Assembly (NCBI GenBank): GCA_001599755.1
Contig: BCHX01000001.1
Coordinates: forward strand, 992,001 to 1,056,000
DNA from: Gliomastix tumulicola
Lineage: Eukaryota > Ascomycota > Sordariomycetes > Hypocreales > Bionectriaceae
Direction of reading: 5' to 3'
Length of the DNA stretch: 64,000 nt
Part shown: positions 34,537-44,583 of the stretch, one piece after another
Position numbering within the stretch: position 1 is the first letter of the stretch
Layout of the letters: every line of letters begins with the position of its first letter
Notes under the pieces: model-generated
Told to the model about the DNA's origin: nothing
Database searches by the model: none
Seen by the model: only the letters and a program-made list of their open reading frames with translations
Program-made: the position numbers and the translations under genes

Positions 34537-36705
34537 ATGTCGGCTACAGCCCGCGAGTGGAGCGATAACCCGTTCCGCGCGCGAGAGGACATCCTCCGGG
34601 CGGGCATCACGCTGGTGAAGCCCCTCGAGCAGTACAAGTCGCCCCAGAAGGCCCGGATCAAGATCCCCACGGCCACGGGCACCGGCTTCAGCGAGCAGGC
34701 CGCGCAGCTGGAGGGCTTCGCTCGTCCCCTCTGGCTCATCCCGCATGTGATCCTATCCGGGACGACGCAGACTGGGCTTGACCTGCAGACATGGATTGAT
34801 GGTCTGAAAGCCGGGACGGACCCGGAGTCGGCTGAGTACTGGGGCAACTTGCACGGTTTCGACCAGAGGATGGTCGAGATGGAGTCGATTGCATACAGCC
34901 TGCTCGTCGCTCCCGATGTCTTCCGTTTCAAGGACGATTCAGCCACAGCTGCAAAGCTCATCGCTTGGCTCAGGCAGATCAACAACAACGACATGTCGAG
35001 GAACAACTGGCGCTGGTTCAGAGTGCTCGTGAATCTCGCGCTGACACGGACGCTCGGTGTTCCCCTGGACGACGTCAAAGACATGATCTACAGTGACCTC
35101 GCGCTGCTGGACAGCTTCTACCTCGGCCACGGCTGGGCGAGCGACGGCGCCTGGGGAGCTGACAGGAGGCAGGCTGACTATTACTCGGGGAGCTTCGCCA
35201 TCCAGTTTGCACAGCTTCTGTACGTGCGACTCGCACCGGACTTTGACCCAGAGCGGACACAGCGATACAGGGAACAGGCTGCTGAGTTTGGTATCAGCTT
35301 TTGGAGGTATTTCCACGAGAATGGTGAGAATACTTCAAGGACGCGAGTCACTGCTTCTAGGACGACGAACTGACGGCACTACAGGAGCCTCGATCCCGTT
35401 CGGGAGGAGCATGACGTACAGATTCGCCATGGGAGCCTTTTGGGCGGCTGCCGCGGCTGCAGATGTGAAGTTCCCATCACTACTGGACAAACCCGGAGTC
35501 GTCAAGGGGCTATTGCTGCGTCATCTTCGCTGGTGGTCACAGCAGACTGATATGTTCAACACCGACGGCACGCTCAGCATCGGCTTCACTTGTGGGTGTC
35601 ACCGTCCACCTCTCCCTGTATACTTCAGCTGACAGCAATGACACAAGATCCAAACATGTACTTGTCCGAAGACTACAACTCGCCACAGTCCGTCTACTGG
35701 TGCCTGAAGCCCTTTGTCATCCTCGCACTTCCCGAGGACCATCCCTTCTGGCAGACTCCCGAAGAACCACATCCTTCTCGGCTGTACCCGGATCTTTCCC
35801 CCCATCATCTGATCGAAGAACCTCGACATCTCCTCTGCAACACGCCGGAGCACCACTTCCTCCTGTCCAGCGGCCAGGACACCAAGATGGACCACAAGGC
35901 GCGGGAGGCCAAGTATGGCAAGTTTGCCTACTCGTCCGCGTTTGCCTTCAGTGTCCCTGTCGGGCCGCTTCTGCATCAGATGGCGCCGGACAGCACGCTC
36001 GCTCTGAGCTTTGACGGGGGCGACTCGTGGAAGGTTCACTGGAGTCCGGAGCAGCTGGCTGTGGGCAGGGCTAGAGTTGGAAGTGCTCAGACTGAGGTGC
36101 CAACGCTGACGAGTGTGTGGAAGCCGTGGAAGTTTGGGCTCGACGTGCAGGTTCGGACGACGCTTGTTCCCCCTGTGCCGGAGCATCCTGGGTGGCACGT
36201 GAGAGTACATGCTGTACGAGTTCAGACCTCAGGGGATCAGTCGTGGTTCAAACAGCTACAATGCGTCGAGGGCGGATTCGCTGCCTCGGCTGAGATATCG
36301 GGGGGCGTCTCGATCTTCGAGAAGCCGTGCGTTCAGTCTCTGCAGGATGAGGCCTTTCAACAGGGATCGGAGGGATGGTGGAAGGACGATAGAAGTGCGC
36401 TGGTGATTTCGAGCCGGGGAGCATGCGGAGTCATCGATCTCTCGGATTCTCTGGCCGAGGAGAATGATGGCAAGGGTCTGAAGGCCAGCAGTGAAGGAAC
36501 GGTCATGAGGGTGCCCGCCAATACGAACCTCCTGATGCAGAGGACTGTCCTCCCAGCCGTCAAACACTCGATAGACCTCGACAGCGAGGGCTCCGTCTTC
36601 GTGTTCGCTACGGGGGTATTTGCCGTCGAAGCGGCAGCTGGGAAGAGTCACTCTGAGATTGTAAAACTGTGGCAGAACCAGCCTGCTGCGATCACTCTGC
36701 TTTAG
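34537..36705 (+). CDS. DUF2264 family protein
   Basis: Three exons (34537-35323, 35385-35591, 35648-36705) encode 683 residues. The N-terminal part has the DUF2264 signature: a segment FSEQAAQLEGFARPLWLIPHVI, later MDDVKDMIYSDLALLDSFYLGHGW-type helices (LDDVKDMIYSDLALLDSFY), then ASDGAWG, RQADYYSGSFAIQFAQLLY and YRFAMGAFWAAAAAADV. This forms an alpha/alpha-toroid-like half. The C-terminal half has beta motifs and KYGKFAYSSAFAFSVP. DUF2264 proteins occur in bacteria and fungi, often beside polysaccharide-degrading enzymes, but no activity is firmly assigned. Divergence from GH88 suggests a shared uronide or oligosaccharide substrate. No signal peptide. Introns: 35324-35384 and 35592-35647. Confidence 0.85.
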
Positions 36706-36752
36706 AAGGCCTTTTGTTCGTATTCAAGCCTATCCTACATCTGAATCAGATC

Positions 36753-39377
36753 TCACCACGAGCCGCCGTCCATGTTATTCGACGTAAACAGCCCTCCGTC
36801 TCCAAAGGTGATGACGCGATCCAAGTTCATGAAGTAATCGCTGTCGATGCTCATGGATCCCTCCAGATTCATACCGAATCCAAACTGATCCGTCTGCGGC
36901 CCTGTCATCATCCCGTAGGACGTCGAGTCCCTGCGCAGAGAGTGAGTCGCAGGACTTGCTGCGATGGCTGCTGCTGCGCCCTCCACCATACCATACGGAG
37001 TCATGTCTGCGACGTCCTGCGTCCACTGTCTCGGCGGCATCCGCGTTGTCCATGAAGGCGAGGAAGAAGACGTCGATCCGAGTCCCCGACGGCTCACGGT
37101 CCTCTGACGATGCTCGATCTCGCGCGTGTAGCCCGTGGCGTCTATCCTGAAGGTCTCATCCTGCGAGCACCGCTGCCAGAGCTCCCTCAGCTTCGACGCG
37201 TACTTGTCGGCAAGCACCTGTCCCTTGACGGGCTCGCTCGCTCGACTGCCCTTCCACCGCTTGGCCATCTCCTCGAGACAATTTACCAGCAGCCAGAAGT
37301 CGCTGTGCAGCTCGCCGCCTCCCAGATTTGCGTGCCGCCAGTGCAGCAGCATCATCCGCGCAGCGATATATACGCAGAATGCATACTGGCTTGTCACAGG
37401 CGTGCTGTCCGCGCCGCTGCCACGGAGATACTGCTGTGTGATGGTGCATATCTCAGCGCCCGCAGAGCAGCACGTCTCGGCGCTCCAGGCGCTCGGGAGT
37501 CTCCTTCGAAACGGCCAGGACGGCGGCGGGTAGGCGATCAGTTGATGAAGAAGGATGGTCGAGGCGTTGTGCGTGACGTGGGCGAGCGTGAGGTTCGGAT
37601 CGAGTTTGGTCGCCCCTTGTCTCGGAGCTGCTGCTGTGGTTGAGGACGAGGATGAGGACTTCCACTTCTGCGGGAGGAGCATCTTCCAGTGGGCGAGGCG
37701 CAAGTCCAGCTCCTTGAAGCGGGTGAGCCACCACTCGACTTCTCGCGGATTGTTGGGGTCGAACTTTTGCTGGAGGAAGTAGTTTGTCACGCGGCTCATG
37801 GACTCGGTGGCCTCGACGCAGTAGGCGAACTGTCCGACCTTGGACATGTCGACCTCAGAGGTTGCAGTTCTGTGAGGATAGGCACCCGAAGACTGAGCTT
37901 GCCGGTGGTCGTTCTCTATGGCTGTGTCGCAGGAGACCTCGCCGCCTGGAGACTGAGGCCGACCAGCGATCCCGGTGCCGTTGCCACTGCTGCTGGTAGA
38001 TTTATCCCAGACGCCCAAGAATGGCGTGACAACGGGTTCTTGCTTCCGCCATAGAATGCCGTCCGATGGCAGACGCCGTCTTACATCCATAGATGTGAGG
38101 CTGATGCTCCAGCCCATCGAGATGGAGCAGAAGCGGTCGAGGATGAAGATGTTCCAGAAGACGCGTCGGCGCTCCTCCTGGTCGGTCCAGTCACGCGGAG
38201 GGTCGAGGTAGGAGAACGGGCGACAAATCGGCTGGCGGTGGGATTTCTCTTGCTCTGTGGTGAGTTGGCAGTACTCGACGGTGCGGGTGAGGGAGGCAAT
38301 GATGGACCACGCCTTGGATGCGTTTCCGCTGCCGATCTTTGGCTTGTCAGCTATGAGAATAGCAAGCGGGCAGAGGAGGAACTCACATCGTCAAAGGCAA
38401 TGATGATCAGAGCCTGCAGTCCATGAATTGACAAGTTGTCCATGGTTGCGGTAACAACCCATCTCCGAAGACTCGTGATCGACCAGCCGGGATACTCAAT
38501 GCTTGGCATGTTCTCCCCCATACTTCCAGGGAGATATCTGTGGACTGAGACATACATGGCGTGTAGGATGACGTCTATCCTCTGTATCTCTGCTGGATGT
38601 CGTAACCGGTTTCGGAAGCGATCCTGGTTGAGCATAGGGATCCAAGGGTGGACGTGAGAGAAGTAGAGGGTCACAATGGCCTCGATAAAGTGAGGCGGAG
38701 GCAGCTGAGGATAGGCCTCATCGTCATCTTCACTCCCTAGGCCATGGAAGGCGTCGTTGTTCTCAAGAGGTAGCGATTGACTGTATTGGAAATCCTGATT
38801 CGAGGTGCCGCCGACATCGACTTGGATCATCCCACTTGATGCCCTGGGCGGCGACGCAGGCGAAGGACCGTCCGAGGCTCCATCATCGGCCTCATCCCCC
38901 TCAGGCTGGAGAATCTGCTGGGCGAGGCTTGGACGGCCGGATAGCTGCTGGGACTCAAAGACCGCACGCTCGAGAGCATCTAAGGCAATGTTAAAATCAA
39001 GCAAAGATGGAACCTGATCTCGACCTGTGACAATTCTCACCTAGCCTCTTGTATATCGTCTCGATAGCACCGGCTCGAATACCAGGCTTGTGACGCTTCG
39101 CTTCATAGACACACTCGTAGTCTGCACTGGGGAGTCAGTCAGACTTTCCTCCTCTGGACACTGCAGAATTCATACGGACCTCCTTTCTTGCAGTTTGAGC
39201 ATGTCGGTCTTTCTCTCGAGCACTTCAGCTTGGCCTTGCGGCAAGGATTGCTGGCAAACAGGGCACGTCAGCAGAAGCCAAGAAGCTGGTCAGCAGACCG
39301 TCCTGCCATGGGACTCACCACGCAATGCGAACCGCTTGAGCGGAGTGGCTCGGACCAGAGATCCTCGGATCCGGCAT
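36753..39377 (-). CDS. Zn2Cys6 fungal transcription factor
   Basis: Five exons (39319-39377, 39180-39250, 39041-39121, 38387-38979, 36753-38336) encode 795 residues. The first three small exons splice into a perfect binuclear cluster: ACNPCRKAKLKC, SRERPTCSNCKKG, DYECVY, with Cys at 20, 23, 30, 37, 40 and 47. The basic linker KRHKPGIRAG follows. The middle part matches the fungal_trans domain (PPPHFIEAIVTLYFSHVHPW, YCQL, DQEERRRVFWNIFILDRF with C.ISMGWSISL). The C-terminus is Ser/Met/Gly-rich and possibly activating. Intron 39122-39179 starts with GTCCGT. The gene is tail-to-tail with DUF2264 (47 bp apart) and divergent from the sugar transporter, so it is probably the cluster's local regulator. 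Confidence 0.87.
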
Positions 39378-40120
39378 GGCTGCATGCAAGATAGGGCTCC
39401 AAATCGTCCGACACCACGTGCTCGAGCCGACTCCCGGATCCAAGTGACTGGATTTCGACGACGCAGGTCGGGCCAAGTCTGATCCCGACAGCGAGAAACA
39501 CCTGGTCTATGTCAGATTGGACAGCTGATCCTGCCGAGATGCATGATAAGACGCGTCTGTCGAGCGTGATCTGTCGATTTGGCCGAGCTTGATACACCCT
39601 CGGAGGAGTGACTGTTCCGGATGGGGGAGACGGGGTCTTTATATGGAGGACCCCTGGTTAAAAGAGAGGAGACTTGGAGTTGCTCCGACCTCCGAGACTG
39701 TCTTCTGCTTGGCTTTGTCCCACTTGCAAGTTGGGCGGTGAGGGGAAGACCCAAGATCCGGGCATATCGTTCGGCGGCCGGAGCAAGTAGAACCCGAGCA
39801 GGCTCCCTCCTCCCTCCAGTCAAGCAGACTGAGTCATTCACGAATTCACCATGAAATAATCAACAGAACGATAGTGTCATGTCAAGGGACCGAATTGAAA
39901 CCCCGCTTCGACCAGTGAATCCCCCACAAAACAGAACCCCAGACCGTCAGTTGATGCGGAGAAGCTGCAGCGACGATATATGGGATTTAAAGGGCGTGTA
40001 TCCTCCACCTGAGCAGATGCCGATCTCTTGGGTCTCTCTCCCATCTAAGACTGCGACAAACACTCTGTCTTGAGATTATATCAGTCAAGCAGTTCTCAGT
40101 ACAACCCGTGGGAGCTCACA
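39378..40120. promoter_or_regulatory. Divergent promoter of regulator and sugar transporter
   Basis: 743 bases separate the two start codons. CGG/CCG-containing words occur at 39599-39622 (CCTCGGAGGAGTGACTGTTCC) and 39688-39697 (CCGACCTCCG). They resemble the CGGAG-type words in the GH88/DUF2264 promoter, compatible with control by a Zn2Cys6 protein. The shared words are short and were compared by eye only. Confidence 0.4.
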
Positions 40121-42219
40121 ATGGCTTCCGCCGCCTCCAACAAGAAGGCCCAGACGGGTGCCGCCGACCCGGTCATCCAGAAGCTCGCAGACGAGGATAC
40201 AGTTGCGTGGTACAGGAAGCCGAATCTTCGGTTCCTGTATCTGATGCTGTTCCCGACGTGCATGGGCATCGAGTTGACCTCTGGCTTTGACTCGCAGATG
40301 ATCAACGCCCTCCAGATCGTGCCCGCCTGGTCGCAGTGTACGTTGACTGACGAACCCTCCAAAGTCTTGAAGAAATAGTCCAGTACTGACGGAGTCTAGA
40401 CTTTGGCGACAAGCCGGATGGCGAGTTCAGCGGCGAGCTCAAGGGCATCATCGCCGCGGCGTATTCGCTGGGTGCCATTCTGTCCCTTCCCTTGGTCGGA
40501 ATCGTGAACGACAAGTTTGGCAGACGCTGGTCGATCTTCGGCGGCTCGTTCATCATGGTTGTGGGATCCATCATCCAGGGCTTCTCAGTGAACAGTGAGT
40601 GTTTCCACTGTCTTCGATCAGCATTGAATGTCCCGCTCACGCGCAAACTCAGCTGCTATGTACATCGTGGCACGCATTCTGCTCGGCTTCGGCATCCCGA
40701 CCTGCATTGTTTCCGGCTCCTCGCTGATGGGCGAGCTGGGATATCCTAAGGAGAGGCCATACCTGACCTGCCTGTTCAATACGGCGTACTACCTGGGCCA
40801 GATCATGGCAGCCGGTATCTGCTTCGGGACGAACAATATTAACGGCAACATGGCGTGGAAGATTCCCTCGTGGCTGCAGATGGCGCCGTCCATCCTCCAG
40901 ATGTCCTTCATCTTGTAAGCCCACACCCATCATAGTATAATATCTAAGCACTGACCAAAAGCGAAGCTTCATCCCCGAGAGCCCCCGCTGGCTTATCAAC
41001 AAAGACCGCTCCGAAGAAGCCTACGAGGTCCTCGCCCGCTACCACAGCGAAGGCGACAACGGCACCGAGTTCGTCAAGGCCGAGTTCGCCCACATCCAGA
41101 CCACGATCCAGATCGAGATGGAGTCGTCCAGCAAGTCCTACCTCGACCTCTTCAAGACGGCGGGCATGCGCCGCCGCGCCCTCATCAGCGCCATGCTCGG
41201 CCTCTTCACGCAGTGGTCTGGCAACACGCTCATCTCGTACTACCTCAGCGACATCCTCGACATGATGGGCCGCAAGGACTCGGTCTTCCAGCAGAAGATC
41301 AACCTGGGCATCAGCTGCTGGAGTCTGGTGTGCGGGACCATCATCTCGCTGACGATTGTGCGGGTGAAGAGGTTGACGGCGGCGTACATGTGCACCATCA
41401 GTCTGCTGATTGTGTATGTGAGCTGGACGATTGCCATGGAGAGGTCGGTTTCGGCGGTGGACGACGGGAGGGTCAATCAGCATGCGAACAATGCTGTGCT
41501 CTTCTTCATCTTTGCCTACAAGCCGGCGTACCAGGTGAGTCCCCTGCAGATACGCGTACTGCACCCCTCGCTAACACATGGCCTGCCAGATTTTCTACAA
41601 CTCCATGACATACAGTAAGTCGACTCATTTCTGTGTATGAATACGTTGACCACCTGCTGACATCCCATTGCCTCAGCATACCTCGTCGAACTGTGGCCCT
41701 TTGCAGAGCGCGCCCGCGGCATCTCGTGGTTCCAGCTCTTCGGACGCGCGGCTGGCTTTTTCACAACCTTTGTCAACCCCATCGGTCTCGAGAACGCGGG
41801 ATGGAAGTACTTCATCATGTACTGCTGCATCCTCGTCTTTGAGATTGCCTTTGTTGCCCTCTTCTTCCCTGAGACATCAGGCAGAACGCTTGAGGAGCTG
41901 GCATTCTGTACGTCTCCCCCCCCCCCCCCCCCCCCCCNNNNNNNNNNNNNNNNNNNNNNNNNNNNNNNNNNNNNNNNNNNNNNNNNNNNNNNNNNNNNNN
42001 NNNNNNNNNNNNNNNNNNNNNNNNNNNNNNNNNNNNNCCCCCCCCCCCCCCCCCCCCCCTTTTTTTTTTCACCCTTTCTGGTCCCCTGAGATGGTGTTTC
42101 TGACTTGTGATCTAGTATTTGAGGACAAGGCGCTGGCTGAAGAGGCGAACAAGGCCGCTCTGAAGGCGACTGATCATCCTGACGAGAAGGCGGTCGAGGT
42201 TAGAGAAGAGAAAGCGTAG
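40121..42219 (+). CDS. MFS sugar transporter (sugar porter family)
   Basis: Seven exons (40121-40337, 40400-40594, 40653-40914, 40967-41534, 41590-41614, 41677-41907, 42116-42219) encode 533 residues with twelve membrane segments. Sugar-porter motifs: GFDSQMINALQ in segment 1, NDKFGRRWSIF after segment 2, RILLGFGIPTC, FIPESPRWLI before the central loop, YLVELWPFAERARGIS and PETSGRTLEELAFLFED at the end. Exon 5 is a 25-nt microexon encoding IFYNSMTY. The last intron contains a 100-N assembly gap, so its true length is unknown, but the splice TTCT/TATTTGAG restores the canonical C-terminus. It is a proton-coupled importer of sugars or oligosaccharides; lactose- and cellobiose-type permeases are the closest in pattern. 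Divergent from the cluster regulator. Confidence 0.88.
41916..42059. other. Assembly gap (100 N) between two poly-C runs
   Basis: Exactly 22 C bases (41916-41937), 100 N (41938-42037) and 22 more C bases (42038-42059), then ten T bases. It lies inside the last intron of the transporter gene. The 100-N length is a conventional placeholder, so the real sequence is an unresolved homopolymer or longer insertion. Confidence 0.95.
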
Positions 42220-42460
42220 AAGATGGTCAACATGCATTGTCAGCTTACGGTCATCTTGGGACTTTTAACCGCTCCAGCCTGGTGATGCCTTCAGCCTATG
42301 GAGCTTGAGCTGGGGTGTTTATTGATCTTGGTAGTAAGCACTAGTGCAGCAGACCCTGGATCCAAGGCCACTTCACTTCATCCTTTGTTCCCTCACCTCC
42401 ATTTCCGTCTCTGAAATCTCTCATTCGTAATCCCCTCCCTTTGTATGGACAATCGTCAAA

Positions 42461-44300
42461 ATGGCCTGGACTCTCACCCTCGTCGCCGCCCCCTTCCTCC
42501 TCCTGACGACGGCGTTCATCGTCGACACGTGCATCCGTCTGGCAAGAAACTACGCCGATGCACGCACGATTGGCATCCCCATCCGCTTCATCCCCATTAG
42601 CCCTGTCAATCCATTCTGGGTCCTCCTCGACAGACGGGTGCTCTCTGTCCTGCGGTACATCCCGTTCGTCAGCGGCAGCAGCTTCGCGCGGTACAACTAC
42701 AGAGGATGGGAGGTCGACGACCGATGGCTGTCTCATTTCCAGATGGGCGATATCTGGTGTCTGGTGACGCCGGCGAAGAACTGGATCTACATCAATGACC
42801 CCGAGACGTTGATGCAGGTATTTAAAAGGGGCGGTGATTTTGACAGGCCCAAGTTTGCTAATGGTGAGTGACACAAACTCTCTCGTATGGAAGCCTGCTC
42901 ACCTTTTGTCTTAGAACTGCTGGATGTCTTCGGCCCTAGTATTGCCACAGCAGAAGGCCAGTCGTGGAAGACGCAGCGACGCATCGCAACCCGCTGCTTC
43001 AACGAGCAGAGCAATGAGATCGTCTGGGCTGAGGCCCTCACCCTCGCCAACGACATGCTCAGCTACTGGTCCTCGAAGCCCGAGCTGACCTCGGCCGCGC
43101 ACGACCTCCGCACACTCTCGCTTCACGTCCTCTCCCGCGCTGGCTTTGGCAAATCCTTCAAGTTCCTAGGCCACGACGAACGGAAGAAGCGCAAAGTAGG
43201 GGAGGTGGTCGATCTCTCCACCAACTACAAAGAGTCCCTGCAGATTGTCGTCGAGAACCTCGTGCTCATCCTCGCGCTGGGCAAGCGCTTCATCGCGCAG
43301 CCGTGGCTGCCGGAGGGGATACAGACGGTGCACAAGGCGCTGACGGGGTTTCAGGCTTACATGACGCGCATGTACGAGGAGGAGAAGCGGGCGTTTGCTG
43401 CTGGTGAGGCTCGAGATCATAATCTCATGACAGGGCTGATCAGAGCGTCGCAGGACGAGGCGGGGACGGGGATGGATGGTGAGGGTGGTGGGTTGACGGA
43501 GAGTGAGATCTATGGCAACATGTTTGCGTTCAACTTTGCCGGGCATGATACGGTCTCCCATGTTTGTAACCTGGCTTACTCCTCTTCGATTCGACACTTC
43601 TGCTGACTCTGAGACACAGACTTTTGCCTTTGCGCTCTACTTCCTCGCAGCGAACCCCAAAGTCCAGGACTGGGTATCCGAAGAAGTCCAGGCTGTCGTG
43701 GGTGACCGACCCTTGGATCAGTGGAACTACCGCGCCGACTATCCTCGTCTCAAACGCTGCCTCTCTGTCATGTACGAGACTATGCGCCTCTACACGCCTG
43801 TACCGACCCTTAGATGGAGTCCCGACAAGGCACAGTCCATCACTGTCGGCGAGAGAACGATCCATCTCCCGGCGGGAAGCATGGTCTGCCCGAGCTACGG
43901 TGCCGTCCAGACGGATCCCCGATACTGGGGCACATACTCCCTCGGCTGGCAGCCCTCCCGCTGGATCAAGGGAACGCCGTCCTCGCCCTTTGACCCCCCT
44001 CCCCGCAATCCTCTGCCACCTGGCGAGGAGGAGTTCCAGCAGCCGCGCAGAGGCGCGTTTCTGGGGTGGTCGGAGGGCGTGCGCGACTGTCCCGGGAAGA
44101 AGTTTTCTCAGGTGGAGTTTGTCGCGACCTTGGCCGTGCTCTTCCGGCATTCGAGGGTCGATCCAGTGACGAAGCCCGGGGAGAGTATGGATGCCGCGAG
44201 GGAGAGGGTCGCGGACATGATCAAGAATGACTCAGGGCCGGTTCTTCTGCTGCAGCTGCTGCACCCTGAGAGGACGCCCCTTCGATGGAGGAAGGTGTAG
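42461..44300 (+). CDS. Cytochrome P450 monooxygenase
   Basis: Three exons (42461-42863, 42915-43561, 43620-44300) encode 576 residues. An N-terminal membrane anchor (LVAAPFLLLTTAFIVDTCI) targets the ER. The I-helix motif AFNFAGHDT is at about 339-347 and its end is restored by splicing (VSH/TFAFALYFLA). The K-helix ExxR is E403-R406 (YETMRLY). The heme loop FLGWSEGVRDCPGKKF has Cys507 as the iron ligand. Donor GTTTGT of the second intron is slightly off consensus. The gene lies 241 bp downstream of, and in the same direction as, the sugar transporter. Whether it belongs to the uronide cluster or is a neighbour with its own job cannot be decided. The substrate is unknown. Confidence 0.9.
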
Positions 44301-44583
44301 CCCCTGGCTAGAGGATCGATTCTCCATCATGCAGAGCTTGGACTTCAGCCCTCCCAGGCTGTGAGCCTGGATCTGGAAGGACCCCCGAGGAGAGAGGATA
44401 TAAATAGTATCATACTTGTCGTCTGTATCCCGGGGTTCCTTGTTCGCCAAGCTCTCTCCACATGTGCTTACTCGCGGATGGGGAGGTATATAATGCATAG
44501 TACACCGCTGTTTAGCCGCACGAATCAATAAAGGCTCTCCTCAGAGTATAAAAAGAAAGAGCCCGAAGATCCAGGCTCTGGTG

